Both the position numbers and the translations under genes were made by a program. Shown piece after piece: positions 1-8,933 of a stretch of 64,000 nt of DNA. The notes beneath the pieces are model-generated. The model had not been told where the DNA came from and made no database searches. It saw only the letters and a program-made list of their open reading frames with translations. Every line of letters starts with the position of its first letter. The stretch's first letter is position 1. The stretch spans positions 3,658,001-3,722,000 of the forward strand of contig OZ252296.1 of NCBI GenBank assembly GCA_965250245.1, read 5' to 3'. Source of the DNA: JABDIP01 sp965250245. Lineage in GTDB: Bacteria; Pseudomonadota; Alphaproteobacteria; DSM-16000; Inquilinaceae.

Positions 1-995
1 TCATCAGCGCCAACCTGCGGCGCGCCGACCTGCGCGACGGAACCCTGCTGACCCAGGGCGCCGACGGCGGCATCGAACCGTGCTCGCCTGGATTTCAGAC
101 CGTCTCGATCGACCGGGCCGACCTGTCGCGGGCCGACATGTCGGGCAAGCGCATGAGCGGCTGGTCGATGACCCGGACCGACCTGACCGGCGCGCTGCTG
201 CGCAACGCCGATCTATCCGGGGCCGATCTGTCGGAGAGCAACCTCCAGAACGCCGACCTGACCCAGGCCAACCTGACCAACACGGTCATGGAGAGCACCC
301 GGATGTCCGGCGCCATCCTGAAGGGAGCGGCCGTGGCCGGCTGCAGCCTGCGTGGTGCCGACCTGTACGGCGCCGACTTGGCGCAGTGCGACCTCACGCT
401 GGCCGACACCACCAACGCCCAGTTTGCGCGGACCATCGAGTCCCTGGACGCCAACCTGCGTCGCGCGATCCTCGATCATGGAAAGTGGGTTGAAAGCTCC
501 GGCCGCCTTGGCGAGCGCGCCGAGGTCGACGGCGCCGATCTGCGCGGCATCGATCTCAGCGGCGTCAACCTGTCCGGAGCGGTGCTCCGGCGGGTCGATT
601 TCTCCGGCGCGGCGTTGAACGGCGCAAAGCTGATCATGGCCGACCTGTCGGACGGCGTGCTCGACGAAATCAACCTCTACGGCGCCAATCTGTCCGGCGC
701 GAAGCTGGAGCGCGCCTCACTGGTCCGCGCCGACCTGACCCAGGCGAAACTCGCGCCCGCGATGATCAATGATGCGGACGGGAAACCCACGGGCCGACGC
801 TGTGTCACCAATCTGCGCGGCGCGAACCTGCGACAGGCGCGACTGGCCTATTGCACGCTTCGGGAGGCGGATTTGACCGGTGCCGACCTCACCGATGCCG
901 ACCGGGTCAACGCGAACCTGGCGGGCGCCACGCTGACCGACGCCATCCTGCATCCGCCGGTCGACCCGCCGGGAAAGTCCAAGCCGGCCGCCTAG
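1..995 (+). CDS. Pentapeptide-repeat protein, 5' end outside window
   Basis: The reading frame is open from base 3 and ends in TAG at 993-995, so the start lies upstream of the window. Nearly the whole visible product (about 330 residues) is tandem pentapeptide repeats of the form A-(D/N)-L-x-x, such as ADLSG, ANLTN and ADLTQ, which fold as a right-handed quadrilateral beta-helix. Short non-repeat inserts occur near bases 45-100 and 470-530. No catalytic domain is visible. Pentapeptide proteins range from gyrase-protecting DNA mimics to scaffolds of unknown role, so the function cannot be assigned. It converges on the ABC ATPase gene, overlapping it by 4 bases at the 3' ends. Confidence 0.85.
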   Translation, partial: ISANLRRADLRDGTLLTQGADGGIEPCSPGFQTVSIDRADLSRADMSGKRMSGWSMTRTDLTGALLRNADLSGADLSESNLQNADLTQANLTNTVMESTRMSGAILKGAAVAGCSLRGADLYGADLAQCDLTLADTTNAQFARTIESLDANLRRAILDHGKWVESSGRLGERAEVDGADLRGIDLSGVNLSGAVLRRVDFSGAALNGAKLIMADLSDGVLDEINLYGANLSGAKLERASLVRADLTQAKLAPAMINDADGKPTGRRCVTNLRGANLRQARLAYCTLREADLTGADLTDADRVNANLAGATLTDAILHPPVDPPGKSKPAA

Positions 996-1747
996 CCGCC
1001 CACCATCAGCTTAACGATCTCGTCGCCATCCGTCTCGGACGTGCGGCGCTCGCCGGCCAGCACGCCGCGGCGCAGGACGATGATCCGGTCGGCGACCGCA
1101 AAGATGTCGCCGAGATTGTGGGAAATGAAGACGACGCCGACATTGCTGGTCTTGAGGCTCTCGACCAGCGCGCGGACCTTGCGCTGTTCGGGAACCCCAA
1201 GCGCCGCCGTCGGCTCATCCATGATCAGCACTTCCGCCTTCCAGAAGATGGCGCGACCGATCGCGACGGCCTGGCGCTGGCCCCCGGAGAGGGTGCGAAC
1301 CGGCACGTTCAGCTTCTTGATTTCGATGTCCAGCGTCTCGATGGCGTCATGGGCCTGCTGGCGCATAAGGCCGCGATCGAGGACGGGGAACACGCCCAAT
1401 GCCCTGCGCATGGGCTCGCGGCCGAGGAAGACGTTGGCGCCGACATCCAGATTGTCGGCCAGCGCCAGGTCCTGGTAGATCGTCTCGATCCCCAGATCAC
1501 GCGCCTGTCTCGGATTTTCGAATGCGACCGGCTTGCCCTTGTAGAGGATCCTGCCCTCATCCGGCCGGTGGACGCCCGAGATCGCCTTGATCAAAGTCGA
1601 TTTGCCGGCACCGTTGTCGCCGGCCAGCGCGACCACCTCACCCGGGAAAAGATCGAAGGACACATTTTCCAGCGCATGCACGCCGCCAAAGCGCTTCGAG
1701 ACGCCTTGGACCGAGAGGATCGGCTCCGATGCCGACGCCACGCTCAT
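992..1747 (-). CDS. Sugar ABC transporter ATP-binding protein (single domain)
   Basis: This 251-residue ATPase should power import of a monosaccharide through the permease encoded directly upstream. Walker A (GDNGAGKST, about residues 43-51), the signature LSGGQRQ (about 153-159), Walker B (LIMDEPT, about 174-180) and the switch histidine in FISHN are all present. It carries one ATPase domain, like FrcA, instead of the two fused domains of RbsA, so it presumably works as a homodimer. The ATG at 1747 overlaps the permease stop as ATGA, implying translational coupling. The frame stays open further upstream, but that part is an antisense shadow of the permease. The exact sugar is unknown. Confidence 0.93.
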   Translation of the reverse strand: MSVASASEPILSVQGVSKRFGGVHALENVSFDLFPGEVVALAGDNGAGKSTLIKAISGVHRPDEGRILYKGKPVAFENPRQARDLGIETIYQDLALADNLDVGANVFLGREPMRRALGVFPVLDRGLMRQQAHDAIETLDIEIKKLNVPVRTLSGGQRQAVAIGRAIFWKAEVLIMDEPTAALGVPEQRKVRALVESLKTSNVGVVFISHNLGDIFAVADRIIVLRRGVLAGERRTSETDGDEIVKLMVGG

Positions 1748-2805
1748 GTTTCCGCCTGCCGGCCGCCGGTCAGGCGGCTGCGCGACTGGTCGACCAGGAC
1801 CGAGATGATGATCACGACGCCGACGGCGACGAATTGCCAAAACGGCTCGACGTTGATGAAGACCAGGCCGTACTGGATCACGGCGATGATCAGCGCACCG
1901 ATCACCGTGCCGATGATCGTGCCTGACCCACCGAACAGGCTTGCGCCGCCGATCACGACCGCCGCAATCGCGTCGAGCAACAGTGGCTCGCCGGCCTGCG
2001 CCGCTCCGGCTGAGAACCGGGCGGTATACAGAATCCCGCTCAGCGCCGCGCACAACGCTGCAATCACGTAGATCGCCATGGTGTGGCGCCGCACATTGAT
2101 GCCCGCGCGGATGGCGGCTTCGCGATTGCCACCGATGGCGTAGGTGTACTGGCCGAACCGGGTCTGCGACAGCACATAGTGCATCAGCCCCACCACCAGC
2201 ACGGTGATGATCACCGGAACCGGCAGCCCGATTTCCCAGCTCGTGTCCTCAAAGACCAAGATCTTTCCATTGCCGATCCAGGACAGGTACTCGTTGCGCA
2301 CCGGCACCGTGGTGCCGTTTGCGGCGAGGAAGCCGGTTCCACGCGCGATGCCGTACATGCCCAACGTGCCGATGAAAGCCGGCACGCCGAGCCAGGCGAT
2401 CAGGAACCCGTTGGTCAGCCCGGGGATCAGCGTCACGGCGAAGGCCGCGAGCACGCCGACCACCAGGGCGAACTCGGGGCCCATTTCCGGAACCAGGGCC
2501 TGCGTAATGCGGGCACAGATGACCGCCGCCAAACCCATCGTGAAGCCGACCGACAGGTCGATGCCGCCGGAAATGATGACGAATGTCTGGCCCAGCGCCA
2601 GCAGGAGAGGCGCCACGGCGAACAGCGTGATGCTCTGCAAGTTGAAGGGGTTGAGAAGGAAGGAGGTGTCGAACGCGATGCGCGCCCAGACCTCGAAGAA
2701 CACCAGCAGAAGGATCAGGAACAGCCAGGACCACGCCGCCGCCAGCCATCGTGCCAGCGTCGCCTCTTCGGCTGTCGGATCACCCCGCGCCTCAACCGCA
2801 GCCAC
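1744..2805 (-). CDS. Sugar ABC transporter permease (RbsC/FrcC family)
   Basis: A 353-residue inner-membrane permease of the ribose/fructose/xylose class. It has about nine or ten hydrophobic segments and the family-typical stretch ISGGIDLSVG around residue 80. The EAA-like cytoplasmic loop contains GGNREAAIRAGI. The N-terminal 25 residues are polar and charged, then the first membrane helix begins. It is followed by the ATPase (4-base overlap) and preceded by the binding-protein gene, giving the order binding protein, permease, ATPase. The 119-base gap to the binding protein contains a strong stem-loop. Confidence 0.93.
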   Translation of the reverse strand: MAAVEARGDPTAEEATLARWLAAAWSWLFLILLLVFFEVWARIAFDTSFLLNPFNLQSITLFAVAPLLLALGQTFVIISGGIDLSVGFTMGLAAVICARITQALVPEMGPEFALVVGVLAAFAVTLIPGLTNGFLIAWLGVPAFIGTLGMYGIARGTGFLAANGTTVPVRNEYLSWIGNGKILVFEDTSWEIGLPVPVIITVLVVGLMHYVLSQTRFGQYTYAIGGNREAAIRAGINVRRHTMAIYVIAALCAALSGILYTARFSAGAAQAGEPLLLDAIAAVVIGGASLFGGSGTIIGTVIGALIIAVIQYGLVFINVEPFWQFVAVGVVIIISVLVDQSRSRLTGGRQAET

Positions 2806-2879
2806 GCTCGCCGGCCTCCCCGGTCATCGTTTGACGTGTTTGTGCGGTAGTGAACCCCGCACCGGACATTGAGTGATTT

Positions 2880-2916
2880 CCCGGGTCGGACGGGGCGCCT
2901 CCCCGTCCGACCCGGG
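2880..2916 (-). promoter_or_regulatory. 16-bp perfect stem-loop between binding protein and permease genes
   Basis: Arms at 2880-2895 and 2901-2916 are exact reverse complements with a 5-base loop. There is no U-run on the minus-strand side, so it is not a classic intrinsic terminator. Stem-loops in this position commonly protect the upstream mRNA and keep the binding protein more abundant than the membrane subunits; that role is inferred. Confidence 0.7.
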
Positions 2917-2924
2917 CTCCGAGC

Positions 2925-3902
2925 TCACTCGGAGTAGATGAACTTGGCGATCTCGGGATCGTTCATGTTGCTGGCGTCGATCACCGTGAAGCCTGTGCCG
3001 ATGGCGATCGGGAGCGACTGCCCGGTCAGATGGGCATAGGCACTCATCACGCCGTAATAGCCGATCTCCGCCGGATGCTGGGCGATGGTCATGTCGACCA
3101 GCCCTTCGCCGATGTCGTCGACAATCGATTGCGGCGCGTCGAAGGCCACCACCCGGATCTCGCCGGATTTGCCGACCGCGCGAACGCCGTTCGCCGCTCC
3201 AACGGCGGAGAACAGGTTGGCGCCGAACACCCCGGCCAGATCCGGGTTGCGGGCGACGACCGCCTGCAGTTGGGACGCGGCCTTGTTGGAGTCGTCGTCG
3301 TTGAACTGGGTCTCAAGCACGGTGATGCCGGGGTAGTTCGCCATCTCCATCTTGAAGCCTTCCTCGCGCTGGTCGGTGGTCGAGATGCCGGGCTTCACGT
3401 TGGAGACGTAAACCGTTCCCTCGCCGCCGATCGCCTCGGCCAGGGCGCGCGCGGCGATCTGGCCGCCAAGCACGTTGTCGGACGCGATGTAGCTCAGCGG
3501 AAAGTCGCCGTCTCCGGCGCCGTCCTGGTAGTTGCCGTCATCGATGAATGTATCGACGGTGATGATCGGAATGCCGGCCTCATGGGCCCTGCGCAGCGGC
3601 TCGATCAGCTGCACCTTGTCGGTCGGGGCAATGAGGATGGCATCCGGTCCGCGGGCGATCACCGCATCGAGGACCGGCACTTGAAGGGTCGCATTGAATT
3701 CCGGCGCGCCTTGGAACAGCAGTTCCACGCCCAGCGAATCCGCGGCGTGCTGAGCACCCCTGTGCATCGTGATGTAGAACGCGTCGGTCGTGAGACCCGG
3801 GATCAGGGCGATCGTCAGGTCCTTCTGCGCCTGCGCCGGACCCGAAAGGGCGCTCGCTAGCAATGCCGCCGCACCAGCAACGGCCGTCATCAGCCTTTTC
3901 AT
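2925..3902 (-). CDS. Periplasmic sugar-binding protein (RbsB-like)
   Basis: A 325-residue type I periplasmic binding protein that should capture the sugar for the permease/ATPase encoded downstream. An N-terminal signal peptide (MKRLMTAVAGAAALLASAL, cleavage near AQA-Q) is evident. The mature part has the Peripla_BP_4 pattern, including IALIPGLTTDAFY near the start, DAILIAPTD, PIITVDTFIDD and VAFDAP. The start at 3902 has a good ribosome site, GGGAGG, about 8 bases upstream; an in-frame codon further upstream gives a less likely start. The ligand is unknown. The divergent FGGY kinase suggests a sugar or polyol phosphorylated after uptake. Confidence 0.92.
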   Translation of the reverse strand: MKRLMTAVAGAAALLASALSGPAQAQKDLTIALIPGLTTDAFYITMHRGAQHAADSLGVELLFQGAPEFNATLQVPVLDAVIARGPDAILIAPTDKVQLIEPLRRAHEAGIPIITVDTFIDDGNYQDGAGDGDFPLSYIASDNVLGGQIAARALAEAIGGEGTVYVSNVKPGISTTDQREEGFKMEMANYPGITVLETQFNDDDSNKAASQLQAVVARNPDLAGVFGANLFSAVGAANGVRAVGKSGEIRVVAFDAPQSIVDDIGEGLVDMTIAQHPAEIGYYGVMSAYAHLTGQSLPIAIGTGFTVIDASNMNDPEIAKFIYSE

Positions 3903-3963
3903 GCTGTTTCCTCCCTTTGCCGCAGCCATTCCATGCCACGGTCGATTTCATTGTGAGCCCTAC

Positions 3964-3979
3964 ATTTAAACGTTTTTCT
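3964..3979. promoter_or_regulatory. Candidate LacI-type operator in divergent promoter region
   Basis: The 211-base region between the divergent binding-protein and kinase genes contains the palindrome AAACGTTT at 3968-3975 in an AT-rich context. LacI-family operators for sugar genes often have this core. No LacI-family regulator gene is present in the window, so this is a motif-based guess. Confidence 0.35.
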
Positions 3980-4113
3980 TGCCGCCAAGGCAATCTCGGA
4001 GTGAGAGTCCGGGCAAAAGGTGCCGCCGGAGATTGACGGCAGATGTGCCCGGTCAGGCTGCGGTCGCCGCGAGACGACCGCGGCTGGCTCGCGGATCGAT
4101 GGGAGGGCTGGAG

Positions 4114-5649
4114 ATGATCGCAACGGAGGGCCCGTTGCTGGTCGGGGTCGATTTCGGAACGACCCGGATTCGCGCACTGGTCGTGACCACTGACGGAAGT
4201 GTCGTCGCGTCCGGCGACGCGCCGACGCCGATCGAGCATCCGAGGCCCGGATGGGCGCAACACGATCCAGAGGCGCTCTGGCAGGCGACGGTCGCGGCGC
4301 TGCGTCAGGCTGTGGGCACGATCTCGGCACCCGATCGCATTGCCGGACTCGCGGTCGCCAGCGTGGGCGAGTCCGGTGTCCCGCTCGACGAGGGCGGGCG
4401 GGCGACCTATCCGGCGATCGCCTGGTTCGATACCAGACCCGATGCGGAGTGTCGGCAGTGGGTGGAAAGGATTGGCGAGGAGCGGATTTCCCGGGCGACC
4501 GGGTGCGGACCAAATCCGATGTTCGGCCTGAGCAAGCTGATGTGGCTCAAGGCGCACGCTCCGGATGCCTTCGGCCGCACCAGACGCTGGCTGAACATGG
4601 CCGACTACCTCGCCTGGCGACTCTGCGGTGTTACCGCTACGGACTACAGCCTCGCCTCACGAACCCTGGCGCTCGACCTGGCCGAGGGACATTGGGACGA
4701 GGCCCTGATCGCGGATGCCGGGTTGGACCCATCGCTGTTCGCGCCATTGACGGCCAACGGCGAAGCACTCGGCCCGATAACGGCTGAGGCCGCCGAAGCA
4801 ACCGGCCTCCCGCGCCGATGCATTATCGGCGTCGGGGGTCACGACCATATCGTCGGCGCCTTGGCGGCCGGTGCCTGGCAGCCGGGCACGTTACTCAACT
4901 CGCTCGGCACGGCCGAGGCCTTGCTGCTGGCGCATGGCCGGCCTCAGGCCGATCTGACGCTGGCCGCCGCCGGTTATGCGCAGGGCGCGATGATGCTCGA
5001 AACGCCGCTCTACTACGTCGTCGCGGCGAACTTCACGGCCGGTGCGTCGGTCGAATGGCTCATGCGGCTGATCGGGCCCGAACAGACCCACGATACGTTG
5101 ATCGGCGAGGCGACGGCCGTCCCGGCCGGCTGCAACGGTGTCCACTTCCTCCCGACGCTCAGGGTCGGAAACCCACCCTATCCGGATACCGTCGCCCGGG
5201 GGACCCTGGTCGGGCTCTATCCGGAGGCGACGCGTGGCGTGCTCTACCGCGCAGTGCTGGAGGGTCTGGCTTATGAGTCCAGGCAGATGCTGGACGGCAT
5301 GCAGAGCGGTAGCGGGGCGGTCGGGATTGAGCGCATCCGGGCGATTGGCGGCCTCAGCCGCAACCATCTGCTCATGACAATCAAGGCGTCGGTCTTCAAC
5401 CAGCCGATCACCGTGCTGGACATGGCGGAGGCCACCGCGTTGGGCGCGGCAATCCTGGGCGGACTTGCAGCCGGCGTGTTTTCCGATGCCGGGACTGCCC
5501 TGGCCGGGCTGACGAGCAGCGAAACCGAGATCGCTCCCGATCCGGGGCTCCGGGATTTCTATGCCGCCCGCTACCCATCCGTTTACGAGCGACTACGCCC
5601 GGCCACGTTGGACATTCATTCGGCAGTGATCGCTGCCGACGCCGATTAG
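4114..5649 (+). CDS. FGGY-family carbohydrate kinase
   Basis: This 511-residue protein should phosphorylate the sugar or polyol imported by the divergently encoded ABC system, using ATP. The N-terminal phosphate-1 loop GVDFGTTRIRALVV (about residues 11-24) and the C-terminal FGGY signature region around GIERIRAIGGLSRN (about 405-420) are both visible. The motif GVGGHDHIVGALAAG sits near residue 240. The length matches xylulokinase, gluconokinase and erythritol kinase families. The ATG at 4114 has a purine-rich GGGAGGG upstream; the 45 codons open before it look non-coding. Substrate specificity cannot be read from the sequence. Confidence 0.9.
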   Translation: MIATEGPLLVGVDFGTTRIRALVVTTDGSVVASGDAPTPIEHPRPGWAQHDPEALWQATVAALRQAVGTISAPDRIAGLAVASVGESGVPLDEGGRATYPAIAWFDTRPDAECRQWVERIGEERISRATGCGPNPMFGLSKLMWLKAHAPDAFGRTRRWLNMADYLAWRLCGVTATDYSLASRTLALDLAEGHWDEALIADAGLDPSLFAPLTANGEALGPITAEAAEATGLPRRCIIGVGGHDHIVGALAAGAWQPGTLLNSLGTAEALLLAHGRPQADLTLAAAGYAQGAMMLETPLYYVVAANFTAGASVEWLMRLIGPEQTHDTLIGEATAVPAGCNGVHFLPTLRVGNPPYPDTVARGTLVGLYPEATRGVLYRAVLEGLAYESRQMLDGMQSGSGAVGIERIRAIGGLSRNHLLMTIKASVFNQPITVLDMAEATALGAAILGGLAAGVFSDAGTALAGLTSSETEIAPDPGLRDFYAARYPSVYERLRPATLDIHSAVIAADAD

Positions 5650-5669
5650 GGAAATGGCTCTGGAATGAA

Positions 5670-5745
<76 letters not shown>

Positions 5746-5837
5746 CCCGGCGACCCAACCCGAGCGAAATGCCCGGCTGGGCGGAGAGCGCATGCTTATA
5801 GGCGAAGCCGCAGGGCGTGTCCAGACGAGATGGATTG

Positions 5838-6080
5838 CTATTGCGCTTCCGGCTCAAACCCTCCGCCCTTGGCCTCCGGCCGGTCGCCATCTTCGTCCGT
5901 GGCCGGGTCGACCGGAATACGATAGGCACCGCCCAGCCAGCGAGACAGATCGACATCCGCGCATCGCCGGGAGCAGAAGGGCCGCGTTGCGACTTGCGCC
6001 GGCTTGCCGCAGATCGGGCAACCGCGGCCGGCCGTCGCACTGGCAGCCTTCATCCGGCTCCGGCCTGCTTCATCCTTCAT
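5838..6080 (-). CDS. yacG: DNA gyrase inhibitor YacG
   Basis: A small zinc-binding protein of 80 residues (or 71 if the ATG at 6053 is used). The four zinc-ligating cysteines are visible as CPICGK and, about 15 residues later, CSRRC. The following WLGGAYRIP is a family hallmark. Known YacG proteins bind gyrase B and inhibit DNA binding. The C-terminus is acidic. It is the last gene of the block maf-rng-yacG, 36 bases after the RNase gene, followed by tRNA-Phe. This order is common in Alphaproteobacteria. Confidence 0.92.
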   Translation of the reverse strand: MKDEAGRSRMKAASATAGRGCPICGKPAQVATRPFCSRRCADVDLSRWLGGAYRIPVDPATDEDGDRPEAKGGGFEPEAQ

Positions 6081-6116
6081 CGTCTGCCAGCTCTTTCTTT
6101 GTAAACGCTGTACCTG

Positions 6117-7187
6117 TCATCCGGCAGCCATCACATCGGCGAGCGCCGACCCACGATGCTCGCGCGCAAATTCGAACAGACCAAGGCCGGACAGCCCGCG
6201 GGCCGTCCTCACACGCGCCGGGTCGTCGTCGAGGAGACCGCGCATCAGTTCCACGATCGCGTTGCGCGAATCGCGTCGCTTCATGGAGATGAAATCGACG
6301 ACCACAACGCCGCCAATATTGCGCAGGCGAAGCTGGCGGGCAATGACCCGCACCGCTTCCCGATTGACCTGCGTGACATCCGGCGCCGCACCAGCGTTGA
6401 CATCGATCGCTGTCAACGCCCGGGTCTTCTCTATTACGATGGATCCCTCATTGGACAGGGGAACCTCCGGCAGGAGCAGCGCCGGCACTTCTTCGCGGAG
6501 GTCCATGGGATCTCCGTCAACCCGGCCGGCAAATGCCGGCACCGTGGTCTCAAGCCAACGTGTGAGCGACCGACGACGGTGCTTGTCGTTGATGCGCACT
6601 TCGGTGACACGTGGCGTGTCCAGGATAAGGCGTTCCCCCACATCCGGCCCGCGCATCAGGCGCCGCGGCGTTCTGTCATCCGCCGATTGGCTGATGGCTT
6701 TCCAACTCTCCGACAGGCGTTCGGCCTCGGCCGCCAAATCGGCATCCGTCGCGTCTTGAGCCGCGGCGCGAATGATCCAGCCGCCGGGTGGACTCGGTTG
6801 CCAGTGCCGCGCCAGGCTCGGATCCAGGCGCCGCGTCACCGAAATGCCTGCGCCAAGCGGCCGAAAGACCAGCATCGTGCCGGGGAGTGCAATTTCCCGG
6901 GTGACCTCGATCGCTTTTCCGTCGCGCGCGGACCGCGTGACCTGGACAAGGATATCCTTGCGGCCGGCCGGGCCGGGGTCAGCCAGATAGGCAAGCCGGT
7001 CAAGACCAAGCTCGACATAGGCCGCCCCGGCATCGCGCAGCACACGCTCGACCCGGGCCCGGTAGACATCGCCGGGCCGGACCGCGTCGCTGATCCGCTC
7101 GGCCATCAGGTCCGTCAACGCACCATCCTCGACGACACCTGACAGGAGGACATCCTGATCCCGCGCGATGTGTATCGCCCTGGTCAT
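6117..7187 (-). CDS. Ribonuclease E/G family protein (short RNase G type)
   Basis: A 356-residue single-strand endoribonuclease of the RNase E/G family. An S1-like RNA-binding region (GDVYRARVERVLRDAGAAYVELG) lies near residues 38-60. The two catalytic aspartates are recognisable in TAIDVNAG and VVVDFISM. Unlike E. coli RNase G (489 residues), the protein ends shortly after the catalytic domain and lacks the CPxCxG zinc-link needed for tetramerisation. Such minimal forms are known in Alphaproteobacteria next to maf. The ATG at 7187 overlaps the maf stop as ATGA; the open frame upstream is antisense noise inside maf. It likely acts in rRNA or mRNA processing. Confidence 0.88.
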   Translation of the reverse strand: MTRAIHIARDQDVLLSGVVEDGALTDLMAERISDAVRPGDVYRARVERVLRDAGAAYVELGLDRLAYLADPGPAGRKDILVQVTRSARDGKAIEVTREIALPGTMLVFRPLGAGISVTRRLDPSLARHWQPSPPGGWIIRAAAQDATDADLAAEAERLSESWKAISQSADDRTPRRLMRGPDVGERLILDTPRVTEVRINDKHRRRSLTRWLETTVPAFAGRVDGDPMDLREEVPALLLPEVPLSNEGSIVIEKTRALTAIDVNAGAAPDVTQVNREAVRVIARQLRLRNIGGVVVVDFISMKRRDSRNAIVELMRGLLDDDPARVRTARGLSGLGLFEFAREHRGSALADVMAAG

Positions 7188-7753
7188 CGGCGCACCACGC
7201 CCAGGCCTGCGAGCGCGGTCATGGTCTCGAACAGCGGCAGACCGACGACATTGCTGTAGGAGCCGTTGAGTTGCCTGACGAAAGCCGCGGCCCGCCCTTG
7301 GATCGCGTAGGCGCCAGCCTTGCCACGCCATTCGTCGTGTCTCAGATAGTCGTCGATCTCGCGTCCCGACAGCGGCTTGAAGGCCACCGACGTCAGGACG
7401 ACGCGCGACACCTGACGGCCGTCCGGCGCCAGCAGGCAGAGCCCTCCGAAGACGCGATGCCGGCGTCCGGACAGCAGTTCGAGATATCGTCGCGCCTCGG
7501 CGTCATCGCCGGCCTTGCCGAGGATCCGGCGGCCGCAGGCCACGACCGTGTCCGCGGCCAGAACGTATGCGTCCGGATGCCCGGCGGCCACATGGGCGGC
7601 CTTTTCGGCAGCCAGCCGGCCGGCATGGTCGCGCGGCAATTCGCCCGCGCGCACGGATTCATCCAGGTCGGCCGGTACGACCATGTCCGGCTCGACGCCG
7701 ATCTGTCGCAAGAGGTCGAGCCGGCGTGGCGAGGCCGATGCCAGGATCAGCAT
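7184..7753 (-). CDS. maf: Maf-family nucleotide pyrophosphatase
   Basis: A 189-residue Maf protein that hydrolyses non-canonical or canonical nucleoside triphosphates to monophosphates. The N-terminal signature LILASASPRRLDLLRQIG (residues 2-19) and the motif VLAADTVV (about residues 64-71) with its metal-binding aspartate are clear. The C-terminal GAYAIQGRAA is also family-typical. The start codon directly precedes the signature. It is translationally coupled to the downstream RNase G gene. The 163-base gap upstream is too short to hold infA, which sits here in many relatives. Confidence 0.94.
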   Translation of the reverse strand: MLILASASPRRLDLLRQIGVEPDMVVPADLDESVRAGELPRDHAGRLAAEKAAHVAAGHPDAYVLAADTVVACGRRILGKAGDDAEARRYLELLSGRRHRVFGGLCLLAPDGRQVSRVVLTSVAFKPLSGREIDDYLRHDEWRGKAGAYAIQGRAAAFVRQLNGSYSNVVGLPLFETMTALAGLGVVRR

Positions 7754-7916
7754 GGGTGGCCCGGGAGGCTGCGCCTGCCGGTGTTCGCGCCGGTCGGTGG
7801 CTGGGTGGAGATTTCAGGGCACACGATAGGAAATTCGTGATTGTCGCCTTTGCGTCGCTGGCCGATTGGTGGTCAACCCGTCCGCAACGGTCAAGAGGGT
7901 TCGAGGTTCTGCCGAG

Positions 7917-8360
7917 TCAGATGCTCAGCCCCGAATCGGTTGGAAAACGCTCTTGGATCTTCTTGAGCAGCGAGTCGCGGACCTGGCGGAAGGCATCCAG
8001 CCGCATATCTCGGTTTCCTTCGATCAGCGTCGGATCGAACGTGTTCCAGAATTCGACGTCGAATGCGGTCGTCCGGGTCATCTCGATCGCACGGTGATGC
8101 GCTTCCGGGGAGAGAGTCACAACGAGGTCGAAGGAATCGTCTTCCAGATCGTCAAAGGCCTTGGGCCGATGGCGAGACAGATCCACGCCCATCTCTTCCA
8201 TGACGGCGACCGCAAACGGATCGACCTCGCCCGTACGCACGCCAGCGCTGTCGACGAAGATGTGGTGCCCGTGGAAATGCTTCAACATCGCCTCGGCCAT
8301 CGGCGAGCGAATGGCATTCTGTGTGCAGGCAAAGAGAACACTGGTGGGACGCTGCGACAT
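7917..8360 (-). CDS. Low-molecular-weight phosphotyrosine phosphatase family protein
   Basis: A 147-residue phosphatase/arsenate-reductase-fold protein. The P-loop CX5R is present as CTQNAIRS at residues 12-19, with nucleophile Cys12 and Arg18. The general-acid aspartate is probably Asp109 in NTFDPT. The loop differs from the canonical CxGNxCRS of LMW-PTPs, as in the alphaproteobacterial subgroup of this locus. I chose the ATG at 8360, 5 bases after the UPF0262 stop; a GTG at 8390 is the alternative. The physiological substrate is not known. Confidence 0.88.
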   Translation of the reverse strand: MSQRPTSVLFACTQNAIRSPMAEAMLKHFHGHHIFVDSAGVRTGEVDPFAVAVMEEMGVDLSRHRPKAFDDLEDDSFDLVVTLSPEAHHRAIEMTRTTAFDVEFWNTFDPTLIEGNRDMRLDAFRQVRDSLLKKIQERFPTDSGLSI

Positions 8361-8365
8361 CCAGG

Positions 8366-8857
8366 CTATCCGCGGATGTGCAGGACGCACAACAGTGTGA
8401 AGAGGCGCCGTGCGGTATTGTGATCGAGGCTGATCTTGCCCGACAGCCTCTCTCGGAGCAGGTCGGAGCCGTCGTTGTGCAGCCCCCTGCGTCCCATGTC
8501 GATCGCCTCGATGCGCGACGGCGGGGCGTGCTTGATGGCGTCGAAATAGCTCTCGCAGATCAGGAAATACTCTTTGACGATCTTCCGGAACGGAAGGATC
8601 GGCAAAGGCAACCTCGCCAACTGCTCGCCGTCGCCGTTGCTGATGTCGAAGATCAACCGGTTGTCTTCGATCGACAGGACGACTTTGTAGGGTCCGGGAT
8701 CACAGTCGATCGGCTGGAAGTAATTGTCCTCCAGCAGGTCGTAGATCGCGACCGCGCGTTCGTGCTCGACCTGCGCGTTGCGTCGGCCGACCGTCCGCTC
8801 GTCCAGAGTGATGTCGGCGATCCGGAAGAGGGCCCGGTCCGGCTGGCGATCGCTCAT
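8366..8857 (-). CDS. UPF0262 family protein
   Basis: A 163-residue conserved alphaproteobacterial protein without known function. Family-typical stretches are visible: FRIADITLDE near the start, YDLLEDNYF around residue 40, LPFRKIVKEYF around residue 87 and HNDGSDLL around residue 127. No signal peptide, membrane segment or catalytic motif is evident. It sits between hisD and the phosphatase gene, its usual place, and is probably co-transcribed with both. Confidence 0.9.
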   Translation of the reverse strand: MSDRQPDRALFRIADITLDERTVGRRNAQVEHERAVAIYDLLEDNYFQPIDCDPGPYKVVLSIEDNRLIFDISNGDGEQLARLPLPILPFRKIVKEYFLICESYFDAIKHAPPSRIEAIDMGRRGLHNDGSDLLRERLSGKISLDHNTARRLFTLLCVLHIRG

Positions 8858-8933
8858 GATTCCGAAGTACGGAGCGCGTCAACGCCGCGTGCGGTTGGCC
8901 GAGGACGGTACGACCGGGCCATTCCGCCGCCGA

